A stretch of 64,000 bases of DNA, from assembly GCF_006337085.1 (NCBI RefSeq), contig NZ_CP040882.1:124001-188000 (forward strand), read 5' to 3'. How positions within the stretch are numbered: position 1 is the stretch's first letter; every line of letters begins with the position of its first letter. Made by a program: the position numbers and the translations under genes. Below, piece after piece: positions 46,620-56,181 of this stretch. This stretch comes from Sutterella faecalis. Its GTDB lineage: Bacteria > Pseudomonadota > Gammaproteobacteria > Burkholderiales > Burkholderiaceae_F. Under the pieces are notes generated by a model. It was not told where the DNA came from, made no database searches, and saw only the letters and a program-made list of their open reading frames with translations.

Positions 46620-46666
46620 GGGCTCTCCGGAGAAAATCTCATTTTATTGTCGTCTATAAACGACGG

Positions 46667-46699
46667 GCGCCGGCTTTTCCCGAAGGACGAAGCCGGCGC
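46667..46699. terminator. Convergent hairpin between the Ala-rich protein and lutC
   Basis: GCGCCGGCTT pairs perfectly with AAGCCGGCGC over a 13-nt loop between two convergent genes. T-runs on both sides are weak. Confidence 0.6.
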
Positions 46700-46739
46700 A
46701 CCAGGGGGCTGCCGAAGGCAGTTTATTCAAAGGTTCAAA

Positions 46740-47435
46740 TTAAAGATCTTCAATCACGAGGTAGACGGCCTTCAGGGGACCGTGGACGCCCACCACCTTG
46801 ACGAGCTCAATGTCCGCCGTCGAGCTTGGTCCCCCTACGAGGTTGATGCAGGAAGGCATGGGCGTACCTGCTGCAAAGCGGTCATGGAGCTTCTTCGAGA
46901 GCATCCCGAGGCGCGGGAGAATCGCGCTCTTTTTGACGACGAAGATCGTGTTCTGCGGGAGGAGGCTCACCGAACGCCCGTTCTCAACGGAGGAAAAGAG
47001 CACCATCGTGCCCGATTCAGCGAGCGCATTTTCCGCCCAGACGACGCCCGTGCGTGAGGTGGAGGCGCGCTCAGCATTTTTTCTCCCTTCAACGCTTCCC
47101 CATTCCCAGGCGTTGGGGCCGATCGCTTCCGTCGTGACGCCGAGGTCCTTCAACGCTTTTTCGGCCGAAAGGAGCACTTCGCCGTCCCCAAGTTCGGCGG
47201 CAATGTCCTTCACGGCCCGGGCGGCTCCGGCAGCGGTCGTGAGGCGGCAGTCGGCGAGATTGACCGACCCCGAGATCTCAAAGAACATCTTCAAAAGTTC
47301 ATCGGGCGAGCGGTCGGCAAAGCGCGTGAGCGCGTAATCGTTCACGGGCTTCGCGGAGGGGATCGGCTCCGTTCTCACGGGGCGGCCGAGTTTGGCGGCA
47401 AGTGCGCCGAGAAAGGCTTCACGGTTCTTGATCAT
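46740..47435 (-). CDS. lutC: Lactate utilisation protein C (LUD domain)
   Basis: A 231-residue LUD-domain protein, third subunit of the LutABC L-lactate oxidase/dehydrogenase system. The fold is marked by VVWAENALAESGTMVLFSSVENGRSVSLLPQNTIFVV and INLVGGPSSTADIELVKVVGVHGP. The start is 11 bp after lutB. Confidence 0.9.
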   Translation of the reverse strand: MIKNREAFLGALAAKLGRPVRTEPIPSAKPVNDYALTRFADRSPDELLKMFFEISGSVNLADCRLTTAAGAARAVKDIAAELGDGEVLLSAEKALKDLGVTTEAIGPNAWEWGSVEGRKNAERASTSRTGVVWAENALAESGTMVLFSSVENGRSVSLLPQNTIFVVKKSAILPRLGMLSKKLHDRFAAGTPMPSCINLVGGPSSTADIELVKVVGVHGPLKAVYLVIEDL

Positions 47436-47446
47436 TTTTCATTTCC

Positions 47447-48964
47447 TTATTTCTGATTCTTCTTGTTTTCGAGGCTCTTTTCGTGTTCGGCAAACCAGGT
47501 GCGGAAGCTTTCGCCGTCGCCTTCGGGCAGGTCGCGCATGTTGGTCCAGGCCTTGATGACGCTGGGCTCAATCGGGGCGCGGCCGTTATGGATGCCAAGC
47601 TTCATCGCGGGGGCGCCCGCCTTCATCGTGAGGTTCCAGAGCCAGGGCGAGCCGTTCGCGACGCCGAAGCCCTTCATGGCGAGTTTTTCGCCCGTCGGAC
47701 GAATGCCCATTTCCACTTCCGCAATGCGGTGGCGGCGAATGAGGCCCGAGAGCGGGATCTTGACCGGGCAGACCGAGTCGCACGCCGTGCAGAGCGTGCA
47801 GACCTGCGGGAGATCGCGGAACTTTTCGTAACCGCCGATCAAGGGCGTGAGAACAGCGCCCAAAGGCCCCGGGTAGATCGAGCCGTACCCGTGTCCGCCC
47901 ACCTCGCGGTAGCAGGGACACGTATTCATGCAGGCGCCGCAGCGGATGCACTGGAGAATCGGGCTGAACTGCGAGGCGAGAATATCCGAGCGCCCGTTGT
48001 CGATGATGACGAGGTGGAATTCCTCGGGGCCATCCAATTCGCCCGAACGCTTCGGAGGCGTGAGCCACGTGTTGTAGCCCGTGAGCCTCTGACCCACGGC
48101 GCTTCGCGCGAGCATGGTGATGAGGACGTCGACTTCGGCGAACGAGGGCGCGAGGCGCTCCATGCCCATCACGGCAATGTGGGTCTTGGGGAGCGTCGTG
48201 CAGAGGCGGGCGTTGCCTTCGTTCGACACCAAAGCCATGGAGCCCGATTCGGCCACGGCAAAGTTGCAGCCCGAGATGCCGACGTAAGCGGCGAAGAATT
48301 CCGGGCGGAGGGTTTTTCTCACAAAGAGCGTCATGTCTTCCGGGGTGTCTGAGCCCGTGTAGCCCATGGTCTTTCTGAGCGTTTCCTGGATCTGACGGCG
48401 GTCGCGGTGAATGGCCGGTACCACGACGTGAGAGGGCGGGTCCTTCGCGAGCTGCAGAAGGTATTCGCCGAGGTCGGTTTCAAGAACCGAGACGCCGGCG
48501 CCTTCGAGCACATGATTGAGGCCGATCTCCTCGGTCACCATGGACTTCGACTTCACGACTTTCTTCGCGTTCTTCGCCTTGATGACGGAGAGGATGTAGT
48601 CGGTTGCCTCTTCCTTCGTGCGCGCGAAGAAGACATTGCCGCCGCGTTTGTCGATCTCTTCTGAGAGCTTGTAGAGGTAGGCGTCGATGTTTTCAAGCAC
48701 GTCCTGGCGGATTTGTTCCGCACGCGCTCTCCAGCCTTCCCAGTCCTCGAGGTCGTCGACCATCTTCTGGCGGTTCCTGCCGATGAGGTCCTGGGCCTTG
48801 GCTACTGCCGCGCGCATCACCTGATCGCGCGTCTGACGGTCGAGCCGTTCGTGGAGCGGCAGACGGTTCGTGACGACGCAGTCGTCGGGGTTCGCAACGT
48901 TGACGACGAGGGGGCGCTTGTCAACTTCGTGGTGAGTTTCAGTGGAATTCATTTTGGGACTCAT
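47447..48964 (-). CDS. lutB: Iron-sulfur lactate utilisation protein B
   Basis: A 505-residue protein combining an N-terminal LUD-like domain with a ferredoxin-type domain. Two 4Fe-4S motifs are visible: CIRCGACMNTCPCYREVGG and CTLCTACDSVCPVK. FAVAESGSMALVSNEGNARL is the LUD core. LutABC oxidises L-lactate to pyruvate in the cytoplasm and feeds electrons to the respiratory chain. The start is uncertain (48964 or 48952; neither has a strong ribosome site); the gene overlaps or abuts the end of lutA, suggesting coupling. Confidence 0.92.
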   Translation of the reverse strand: MSPKMNSTETHHEVDKRPLVVNVANPDDCVVTNRLPLHERLDRQTRDQVMRAAVAKAQDLIGRNRQKMVDDLEDWEGWRARAEQIRQDVLENIDAYLYKLSEEIDKRGGNVFFARTKEEATDYILSVIKAKNAKKVVKSKSMVTEEIGLNHVLEGAGVSVLETDLGEYLLQLAKDPPSHVVVPAIHRDRRQIQETLRKTMGYTGSDTPEDMTLFVRKTLRPEFFAAYVGISGCNFAVAESGSMALVSNEGNARLCTTLPKTHIAVMGMERLAPSFAEVDVLITMLARSAVGQRLTGYNTWLTPPKRSGELDGPEEFHLVIIDNGRSDILASQFSPILQCIRCGACMNTCPCYREVGGHGYGSIYPGPLGAVLTPLIGGYEKFRDLPQVCTLCTACDSVCPVKIPLSGLIRRHRIAEVEMGIRPTGEKLAMKGFGVANGSPWLWNLTMKAGAPAMKLGIHNGRAPIEPSVIKAWTNMRDLPEGDGESFRTWFAEHEKSLENKKNQK

Positions 48965-48980
48965 TGGGGAAAATTGGGGA

Positions 48981-49712
48981 TCAGCGGGACATGAGCACTT
49001 CAGCAATGTGCATGACGCGGATGGGGAGCTTTTCGCGCGCGATGCGGCCGCCGATGTTGAGGAGGCAGCTCGAATCCGCTCCGATCACGAAGTCCGGATA
49101 CTGGGTCTGCATGTTTTCGACCTTTTCCGAGACGAGAGCGCCCGAGATTTCGGACATCTTGACAGCGAAGGTGCCGCCGAAGCCGCAGCAGATTTCCTGG
49201 CCGGGGAAGGGCAGAAGCTCGAGGTCCTTTACGTTCTGAAGAAGCTTAAGGGGCTCCTCGCGGATGCCGAGCTTTCTGAAGAGAGAGCAGGACGGGTGGT
49301 AGACCGCGCGCCCTGGCAAACGTGCGCCGACATCGGTGACGCCGAGCTCATTCACGATGAAGCCCGTGAGGTCGTGGATGCGGGAGGCAACCTTCTCCGC
49401 GCGCTCGGCCCATTCGGGCTCCTCGGGGAGAAATTCCCGGAAATACTTGGCGTAGGTCTTCACCGTGTAGGTGCAGGAACCAGCGGGCGAAACGATGGGA
49501 TAGTCGTTCTCCTCAAAGGTAATGATGTTGTTCTTCATGCCGGGGAGTGCCTCGCGAATCCAGCCGCTGTTGATGGCGGGCTGACCGCAGCAGCTCTGGC
49601 GCTTCGGGAAAACGACTTCGCAGCCGAGCTTTTCAAGAAGGAGAACTGAAGCGGCGGCAGCGCGGGACTTCACCGCGTCGCCGATGCAGGTGCAGAAGAA
49701 ATTGACTTTCAT
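48981..49712 (-). CDS. lutA: (Fe-S)-binding lactate utilisation protein A (CCG domains)
   Basis: A 243-residue protein with two CCG domains, KRQSCCGQPAINSGW and GQEICCGFGGTFAVK, which bind a non-cubane or 4Fe-4S cluster as in heterodisulfide reductase/GlcF relatives. FFCTCIGDAV and SAGSCTYTVK-like segments match LutA. First gene of lutA-lutB-lutC; preceded 45 bp upstream by the permease stop, so permease and lutABC may be one transcript. Confidence 0.93.
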   Translation of the reverse strand: MKVNFFCTCIGDAVKSRAAAASVLLLEKLGCEVVFPKRQSCCGQPAINSGWIREALPGMKNNIITFEENDYPIVSPAGSCTYTVKTYAKYFREFLPEEPEWAERAEKVASRIHDLTGFIVNELGVTDVGARLPGRAVYHPSCSLFRKLGIREEPLKLLQNVKDLELLPFPGQEICCGFGGTFAVKMSEISGALVSEKVENMQTQYPDFVIGADSSCLLNIGGRIAREKLPIRVMHIAEVLMSR

Positions 49713-49757
49713 TTGGGGATCCTTGGTTGATTTCTTATGAATGGGGAAAGAAGTAAC

Positions 49758-51293
49758 TTAGAAGGCAAAGAGACCGGCAACGGCGGCGAGAATCACTGCG
49801 CCGGCGACGGCGTAGCGGAGCGTCCCGGAAAGCATCTTCGACGAGCTTTGGGCGAGCACCGCCGAGGCTGAAGCGGCAATCGCGATGCTCTGCGGGGCAA
49901 CCATTTTCCCGACGGTGGCGCCCGCCGCATTGGCGGCGGCAAACCAGACGGAGCTCATGCCGGACTCATGCGCGGCGAGGAGCTGGAGCTTTCCGAAGAG
50001 AACGTTCGAATTGACGACGCTTCCTGTGACGAAGGTGCCGAGCATGCCGAAGAGGGGCGAAATCCAGGCGAAGCGGTCGCCGGCGGCTTCGATCAGGGGT
50101 TCGGCGGTTTTTTCAATAAGGCCGCTCACGTCCATGACGGTTGCCATGGCGACGATCCCGCAGATCGCGACCCCGGCAGGGGCGAGCTGCTTCGCGGTTC
50201 GCGCGAAGGCTTCGCCCATGATGCGGGGACCGGCGCCCTGAATGAGGCCGCCCAGAATCGTGGAGATCAGGATGAGGACGCCCGGCGTCGCAATCCAGTC
50301 GATATTGGCTGTGAGGACGCGCCCGTCATCGAGCGTGAAGCGGATGGGCGTCGCGACGGCGGCGAGTTCTCCCGCGATTTTCGGGAAAAGCGGGCTCGCG
50401 GCGAGAATGAGGACGAACATCACGAGGTAGATGCTTCCCGCACGGAGGAACCCGAGCTCATGGGTCGACTCCTTTTCCTTCCCGAAGCGGCGGTGTTCGC
50501 CGGGCGTCTTGTGCTCGAAGATCCGCAGCCACAGAAGCAGATAGGCGAGGCTCGTCAGGCTCCCCGCGAAGGCGACAAGCTGCGGCCCGAGGAGGAGCGC
50601 CGTCAGGTACTGCGGGATGGTGGTCGTGATGCCGATCCCGATCAGAAGAGAGAGGATTCCCTTTACCGCGCCGAGGCCGCCCCCGACGATCGAGACCATG
50701 GCGACGGGAAGGAGGAAATTGAAGACCGCGAGCTGAAGAATCACCGTCGAGGAGAGGTCCGTGACGGAAAGGTTCGTCAGGTCGGCGAGCATGATCATCG
50801 GGATCCCGGCCGCGCCGAAGGCGGTGGTGACCGTATCGGCGATGAGCGTTGCCACGGCCGCCCGCATGGGTTCGAACCCGAGCGCGAGGAGAATCCCCAT
50901 GGGGATCGCGACCGAAACGCTGAAGCCCGCAGCTCCTTCGAGGAACCCCCCGAAGCACCAGGCGATGAGAAGAATCTGGATTCTGCGGTCGTCCGTAACC
51001 GCCGAGAGGCTCTTCTCAATCACGCTGATGGCGCCGGTGCGCAGCATCACGTTGTAGGCGAAGATCGCCGCGAAGATGACGAGGACGATGGGCCAGAAGC
51101 CTTTGATGACGCCGTAGGAAACGCTGCTTTCAAGCGTTCCGACGGGCGTGCCGAGGTACCCGCCCGCGATCCCGAGAACGATCACGAGCGTGATCAGGAT
51201 CGAGAGGTAGATGGGTACCTTATATTTGAGGATCAGCAGGGTCATCACCGCAAGCGGAAAGAGACCCGCAAATACCGGGAGTATGGACTCCAT
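49758..51293 (-). CDS. lctP: L-lactate permease
   Basis: A 511-residue, ~14-helix permease of the LctP family, importing L-lactate (and glycolate). Conserved stretches include FLEGAAGFSVSVAIPMGILLALGF, AAGIPMIML, GTFVTGSVVNSNVLFGKLQ and AANAAGATVGKMVAPQSIAIA. It lies upstream of lutABC on the same strand, supplying substrate for it. No LldR/LutR regulator gene is adjacent. Confidence 0.93.
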   Translation of the reverse strand: MESILPVFAGLFPLAVMTLLILKYKVPIYLSILITLVIVLGIAGGYLGTPVGTLESSVSYGVIKGFWPIVLVIFAAIFAYNVMLRTGAISVIEKSLSAVTDDRRIQILLIAWCFGGFLEGAAGFSVSVAIPMGILLALGFEPMRAAVATLIADTVTTAFGAAGIPMIMLADLTNLSVTDLSSTVILQLAVFNFLLPVAMVSIVGGGLGAVKGILSLLIGIGITTTIPQYLTALLLGPQLVAFAGSLTSLAYLLLWLRIFEHKTPGEHRRFGKEKESTHELGFLRAGSIYLVMFVLILAASPLFPKIAGELAAVATPIRFTLDDGRVLTANIDWIATPGVLILISTILGGLIQGAGPRIMGEAFARTAKQLAPAGVAICGIVAMATVMDVSGLIEKTAEPLIEAAGDRFAWISPLFGMLGTFVTGSVVNSNVLFGKLQLLAAHESGMSSVWFAAANAAGATVGKMVAPQSIAIAASASAVLAQSSSKMLSGTLRYAVAGAVILAAVAGLFAF

Positions 51294-51796
51294 GATTGCT
51301 CCAAAAATGCTTTAAACGTTGGCGCCTGCAAAAAGCCTGCGCGTTAGATTTCCGGATAGTCTATGAAGCGCTGTTTACAGATTGAATCCATCAATGTGAT
51401 GGTTTTCAAAAGAATTGGTATTAACCCGTATTTTAATTAATACTACTTGTTTACTATATAGATACGTAGTGATCTATGGTACAGAATCACATGTGAACGT
51501 TCAAGCTGTTTATTAATTTTTGTTCTCTTTCCCGGGAACGCTCGCAGGAGTATGCAGGCGAGAGTAAGCATCTGACGCTTTCATAGGGAAGAGATGCTGA
51601 CGAAATCAAGTGCGGGATTTCTTCATCAGACCGACCAGGGAACCGCAAGCGGTAGGGCAGGAGATTCAAGTAGTATGAGGCTCTGCGTCCTCGGGGACGC
51701 TGCAGAGAACCGGAAAGCGGAAGAAAGCGAACTTGCCGCAGCAGAAACGATACGATTGGATCCAACGCAAATTTCTCAGAACTTCTCTTGTCCGAT
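51294..51796. other. AT-rich divergent intergenic region
   Basis: A 503-bp stretch between the lctP start and the second AAA/PD-(D/E)XK gene. The first ~180 bp are strikingly AT-rich (e.g. TTTTAATTAATACTAC, ACTATATAGATAC) and should hold the lctP promoter. The remainder has no recognisable gene or RNA. Confidence 0.5.
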
Positions 51797-53383
51797 ATGC
51801 AGCAGCTGCCGTTAGGTGTTTCCGATTTTTCCTATCTTCGTAATCCGGCAAAGGACTACCTTTACGTCGACAAAACCGATTTGCTTCAATCGATGATTGC
51901 GAGGTCGAAGCTCATTTTCCTGACCCGTCCACGACGTTTCGGCAAATCGCTGCTGGTCTCAACGCTCTCGGAACTTTTTGCCAATGGCGTGGAGAAGTTT
52001 GCGGGACTCAAAATTGAGAGAACCTGGGAAGACCGGACGTACAAGGTCATTAAGCTCGATTTTTCTCGGCTAATGGGCAATGACAGTATTGAAGGATTCC
52101 TTCAGGCTTTGGACGACCGCTTGGTGCTCAATATGGAAGAGGCGGGCTTTGACGCTCCTAAAACAGAGCGTCTGGACCCAGTGCTGCGCTGGGAAAAGTT
52201 TCTATCTTCCCTCAAGGAAGACTCCATTGTCCTGCTTGTTGATGAATACGATGCGCCGCTGACGGAAAAACTGCATCAACCGGATCTCTTTGAAAAGATA
52301 CGGAATGTGATTTCGAACTTTTTCGGCGCTTTGAAAACGTACTCCGGACGCTTCCGTTTTGTCTTCATTACCGGGATCATGCGGTTCCCGCAGGCTGCTT
52401 TGTTCTCGAACTTCAATGACATTCGGGACATCTCCTTCATGACGCTCTATGGCGGGCTGCTGGGATTCACTGAGGCGGAGTTGAAGAGTTCCTTCGCTCC
52501 CTGGATCGAACATGCCGCCGCCGTGAGAGGCGAAGCATTTGAAAGCGTGCTGAAGCGATTGAAGGTTCAATACGATGGCTTTTGCTTTGACTCAAGCGGC
52601 AAAACGCATGTCTATGCGCCGTGGTCGGTGTTGAATTTCCTCTCGTATCCGGAAGAAGGCTACGACAATTACTGGTTTCAATCCGGAAGCGGCACCTCGA
52701 CACTTCTGCGCAACTACTTCCGGACGCATCAGCTTTTTGATCCGGCGAAGTTCGATCGGCCGATCTACACCACGATTGCGTCATTGAGATCGTCGAGTCA
52801 TGTCGCGACTTTGGATGATACACAGATTCTGGCGCATACCGGCTACCTGACGATCAAGGATGCCTCGCCGGACGGGATGATTGCTCTGGGCTTCCCCAAC
52901 GAAGAGGTGAGGCAGTCGCTGGGAATGCTCCTCAAAACGACGTTCTGGCCTTCCGACTTTGAACGAAATGAGCTGACCTCGGCTTTCTGCAGCGCGATTG
53001 TCGAAAAAGATCCTCAAAAGGTTCTTTCGGTGCTCAATTCCATTGTGCATCACCTCGACTATCAGAACTTCACCCTGACAACGGAAAGCGCCGTTCGGCA
53101 GCTGCTGCAGATTTTCTGTCTGGGCGGCGGTCTGAAGACTCAGATCGAAACGCACTCGCCGCGTGGGCGGAGCGATCTCGAGATCTCTCTTCGTCAGCTT
53201 GATGTGGTTTTCGAAGTTAAGCACGTCAAGAATGCCGGAGAAGGCGAAAAGGCGCTTGAGCGGGCGCTGACCCAAATACGTGAGCGCGATTACGGAAGCA
53301 GCCTCCCGGGCCGCGATTTGGTTCGTTTCGGCATTGTGTTTGCCGAAGATCTGCGGCGCTTCTGCAGAATCGGTATGGCTTGA
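51797..53383 (+). CDS. AAA-ATPase-like / PD-(D/E)XK nuclease-like protein (paralogue 2)
   Basis: A 528-residue relative of the protein at 26686. It has LPLGVSDFSYLRN, YVDKTDLLQSM, a Walker A-like RPRRFGKSLLVST, Walker B VLLVDEYDAPL and a C-terminal RGRSDLEISLRQLDVVFEVKHV (D...ExK). The ATG at 51797 is preferred to an upstream TTG; neither has a good ribosome site. The gene is somewhat less GC-rich than its neighbours. Function unknown. Confidence 0.83.
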   Translation: MQQLPLGVSDFSYLRNPAKDYLYVDKTDLLQSMIARSKLIFLTRPRRFGKSLLVSTLSELFANGVEKFAGLKIERTWEDRTYKVIKLDFSRLMGNDSIEGFLQALDDRLVLNMEEAGFDAPKTERLDPVLRWEKFLSSLKEDSIVLLVDEYDAPLTEKLHQPDLFEKIRNVISNFFGALKTYSGRFRFVFITGIMRFPQAALFSNFNDIRDISFMTLYGGLLGFTEAELKSSFAPWIEHAAAVRGEAFESVLKRLKVQYDGFCFDSSGKTHVYAPWSVLNFLSYPEEGYDNYWFQSGSGTSTLLRNYFRTHQLFDPAKFDRPIYTTIASLRSSSHVATLDDTQILAHTGYLTIKDASPDGMIALGFPNEEVRQSLGMLLKTTFWPSDFERNELTSAFCSAIVEKDPQKVLSVLNSIVHHLDYQNFTLTTESAVRQLLQIFCLGGGLKTQIETHSPRGRSDLEISLRQLDVVFEVKHVKNAGEGEKALERALTQIRERDYGSSLPGRDLVRFGIVFAEDLRRFCRIGMA

Positions 53384-53452
53384 GGAGGACGGCTTCGAAA
53401 GCTAACGCCCGGAGGCGGAAGACTTCCGCTCCGGACGCGTTTGACGGCCGCT

Positions 53453-54556
53453 TTATTGAAGCGGCAGGAGCTTCGTATAAATCTCAACCCCGCGCACAAG
53501 CACGCGTTCGTCAAAATTGAAGCGGTCGGAATGAAGCGGAATTCCCGTACCTGTGCCAAGGAGCATGAAGAGCCCGGGGAGCGCCTTCTGGTAGAAGGCG
53601 AAGTCTTCGGCAATGAGAAGGGGCTTCGGGAGCTTCTGCAGTTCCGGAATGCGCTTTTCGGCATCTTCGAAGAGCTTCCGATCGTTGATGACGGGTGGGT
53701 AGCCCTCGGATTTCGTGATGCGGATCCCGACGGAAAGATCTTTGCTGATGCGGTCGGCGATTTCGTGGAGATGGTCCCACGCGTAGTTGAAGGCTTCGCT
53801 GCTGAAGACGCGGAGTGACCCTTCGAGATGTCCGGCGGCGGCAATGGCGTTTCTCACGGTGCCCGCCGTGACGCGGCCGAATTTGAGAGTGGAAGCAGGG
53901 TCGACTTCGGATTTGAGGCGCGAGAGCATCCTGTCGGCTTCAACAACAAAGCGCGCCATGGCGAGAAGCGCATCCGCACCGTCCTCGGACTTCGCAATGT
54001 GCGTGCTCTTCCCCGTAAAGTCGACCGTGATTTCGTTCGACTGCGCGAGAAGCGGACCGGGAAGCGACGCCACGACGCCCATCGGGAGGTCCGGCCAGAG
54101 ATGGAACCCGTAAATTGCGGTCGCGTTCTTTTCCTTAAAGACCCCCGATTCGCAGATGAGTCGTGCGCCGCCGGTGGTTTCCTCAGCCGGCTGAAAGACG
54201 ATGAGAACGTTCTTCGTGAGCTTCGATTTGAGACCTGCTACAACCTCAGCGAGCCCGAGCGCTATCGCCATGTGGCCGTCGTGACCGCAGGCATGCATTT
54301 TCCCGGGATGCGTGGATTTGAAGTCTGAGTCCACGGCTTCGCAGATGGGAAGCGCATCCATATCGGAGCGGAAGGCCACGGTCTCCGGTTTCCCGCAGTC
54401 GAAATAGGCGCAGACTGCATGGCCTTCGGGCGAGAAGACTTCGCAGGGAAGGTTCGCGAGCACGCTGCGGATGTAGGCAGTCGTTTCCGGAAGGTCGAGG
54501 TCGAGTTCGGGGATGCGGTGAAGATCGCGGCGGTAGCGGGTGAGACGCTCGAGCAT
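53453..54556 (-). CDS. dapL: N-acetyldiaminopimelate deacetylase (M20 family)
   Basis: A 367-residue M20D amidohydrolase. Metal motifs are visible: RSDMDALPI, HACGHDGHMA, FQPAEETTGGARL and a C-terminal GTGIPLHSDRFNFDE. On fold alone it could be hippurate or IAA-amino-acid hydrolase, but it directly follows dapH, as the deacetylase does in Bacillus (YkuR), so N-acetyl-LL-DAP is the likely substrate. The ATG at 54556 starts the conserved LERLTRYRRDLHRIPE block; an earlier TTG frame runs through a GC hairpin. Last gene of dapA-dapB-dapH-dapL. The intervening aminotransferase is not here. Confidence 0.82.
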   Translation of the reverse strand: MLERLTRYRRDLHRIPELDLDLPETTAYIRSVLANLPCEVFSPEGHAVCAYFDCGKPETVAFRSDMDALPICEAVDSDFKSTHPGKMHACGHDGHMAIALGLAEVVAGLKSKLTKNVLIVFQPAEETTGGARLICESGVFKEKNATAIYGFHLWPDLPMGVVASLPGPLLAQSNEITVDFTGKSTHIAKSEDGADALLAMARFVVEADRMLSRLKSEVDPASTLKFGRVTAGTVRNAIAAAGHLEGSLRVFSSEAFNYAWDHLHEIADRISKDLSVGIRITKSEGYPPVINDRKLFEDAEKRIPELQKLPKPLLIAEDFAFYQKALPGLFMLLGTGTGIPLHSDRFNFDERVLVRGVEIYTKLLPLQ

Positions 54557-54597
54557 GGCTGAAAAAGGCGGAAGCAGAGTAATGGGGTGAATACGGA

Positions 54598-54629
54598 TCC
54601 GGCCCGGAGAAAGCTTCCCCGGGCCGGAA
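54598..54629. repeat. Strong GC hairpin between dapH and dapL
   Basis: CCGGCCCGG...CCGGGCCGG forms a 9-bp perfect stem in the 104-bp gap between the two genes, without a T-run. It may modulate mRNA decay or expression of dapL. Confidence 0.55.
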
Positions 54630-54660
54630 ATGACGGCATTCAATCGGGGCTGAATGCGTA

Positions 54661-55359
54661 TCAGAGGGTGCGGAGGGCGTCTTCGAGCACGGTCTTCTGG
54701 GTCGTGCGCTCATCCTTCTTCGTCTTGATGATGCGGGCGGGGACGCCGGCGACGACGGCGCCGGCGGGAACGTCGCTGATGACGACGGAGCCGGCGGCAA
54801 CGACCGCGCCTTCGCCCACGTGGATGCCTTCGATCACGACGGCGTTCGCGCCCACGAAGCAGTTGTCTTCAATAATGACGGGCTTCGCGGAAGCGGGTTC
54901 AACGACGCCCGCGAGCACGGCGCCTGCGCCGATGTGGCAGTGCTTGCCCACGGTCGCGCGGCCGCCCATGACGACGCCCATGTCGATCATGGTGCCTTCC
55001 CCGATCACGGCGCCGATATTGATGATGGCGCCCATCATGACGACGGCGCCGTCGCCGATCGTGACCTGGTCGCGAATCACCGCACCCGGCTCGATGCGTG
55101 CATTGATGTTCTTGAGGTCAAGAAGGGGAATGGCCGAATTGCGGCAGTCGTTTTCAATGACCATGTCGTCGATCTTGTCCTTATTGGCTTCAAGGATGGG
55201 ACCGAGAACCTTCCAGTCGCCGAAGACCACCTTGTCGCCCGCGCCGAAGACCTGGGCCGTGCCGTAGTCGATCGGAGCCTTTTCGCGGATCGTGATCTTC
55301 ACGGGCGTCTTCTTTTCGGCCGTGGCGATGTAGTGAATAATTTCCTGGGCGTTCATCAT
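54661..55359 (-). CDS. dapH: Tetrahydrodipicolinate N-acetyltransferase
   Basis: A 232-residue left-handed beta-helix acetyltransferase that acetylates tetrahydrodipicolinate. The N-terminal DapH domain ([22 protein letters not shown]) and [15 protein letters not shown] segment precede hexapeptide repeats ([42 protein letters not shown] and [15 protein letters not shown]). This matches Firmicutes DapH, not the succinyl-CoA enzyme DapD of proteobacteria. Start at 55359 (ATGATG) with AGGAAA upstream. Confidence 0.93.
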   Translation of the reverse strand: MMNAQEIIHYIATAEKKTPVKITIREKAPIDYGTAQVFGAGDKVVFGDWKVLGPILEANKDKIDDMVIENDCRNSAIPLLDLKNINARIEPGAVIRDQVTIGDGAVVMMGAIINIGAVIGEGTMIDMGVVMGGRATVGKHCHIGAGAVLAGVVEPASAKPVIIEDNCFVGANAVVIEGIHVGEGAVVAAGSVVISDVPAGAVVAGVPARIIKTKKDERTTQKTVLEDALRTL

Positions 55360-55432
55360 TTGGATAAAGTTTCCTGTTGATATTGGAGTTGCGTGAAAGT
55401 TTGAATTCGTTCGGATCGGACCGTTCCGGATC

Positions 55433-56143
55433 TCAGGAGAAAAGGAGATCGTCCATGGTGTACCAGCCCGGCGCCCGGTCCTTGAGCCGTTCGCCCGCCT
55501 TGATGGCGCCGAGCGCGAAGATGCGGCGGGATTCCGCACGGTGGGTGAGGGAGAGCTCTTCGTCGGGACCGAAGAAGGAAACCGTATGGACGCCGGCGAC
55601 GGTGCCGCCTCTTACGGCGTGGACGCCGATTTCGTTCCCTTCGCGCTTCATCATGCCTTCGCGGCCGTAAACCGTGCGGCGCCTGCCCTCGGGATCAATC
55701 GCCCGAAGGAGGAGCTTCGCCGTTCCGCTCGGGGCATCCGCCTTCATGCGGTGATGGGTTTCGACGATTTCAATGTCGAAGTCGTCGCCGAGGAGCTTCG
55801 CGGCTTCCGCCGAGAGATGCTTGAGGACCGCCACGCCCACCGAATAGTTGGCGGAGAGAATCACGGGAGCGCATTCTGCGAGCGAGCGGATTTCGGCGGC
55901 CTCTTCGGCGCTGTAGCCGGTGGTGCCGCAGACAAGCGCCGCGCCCGTGCGGCGGATGTAGGCCGCAACCGCATGGAGCGCTGCGGGGGACGAGAAGTCG
56001 ATCAGAGCGTCGACTTTGCCGAGCTTTTCGAGGTCGCCGATGTTGTCGCCGAGGAACGTGCCCGCGACCTCAATGCCGCGCTCTTCGGCGCAGGAGGCAA
56101 TCATTTTTCCCATTCGGCCCATGCCGACGAGCGCGATTTTCAT
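55433..56143 (-). CDS. dapB: 4-hydroxy-tetrahydrodipicolinate reductase, short form
   Basis: A 236-residue NAD(P)H reductase. The Rossmann [10 protein letters not shown] and the catalytic/substrate motif [16 protein letters not shown] are present, as is CGTTGYS. It is ~35 residues shorter than E. coli DapB because the Rossmann segment after the first strand is abbreviated. The ATG at 56143 has AAGG upstream and starts the domain exactly. Lies between dapA and dapH. Confidence 0.92.
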   Translation of the reverse strand: MKIALVGMGRMGKMIASCAEERGIEVAGTFLGDNIGDLEKLGKVDALIDFSSPAALHAVAAYIRRTGAALVCGTTGYSAEEAAEIRSLAECAPVILSANYSVGVAVLKHLSAEAAKLLGDDFDIEIVETHHRMKADAPSGTAKLLLRAIDPEGRRRTVYGREGMMKREGNEIGVHAVRGGTVAGVHTVSFFGPDEELSLTHRAESRRIFALGAIKAGERLKDRAPGWYTMDDLLFS

Positions 56144-56181
56144 AGGTTTAACCTTCAATGGTTACCGGAGTGGATTGGGTC

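Noticed and set aside
51294..51480. LldR-type operator before lctP
   Set aside because: GGTATTAACCCG has only partial resemblance to a GGTC-N-GACC-type site, and no LldR/LutR gene is present.
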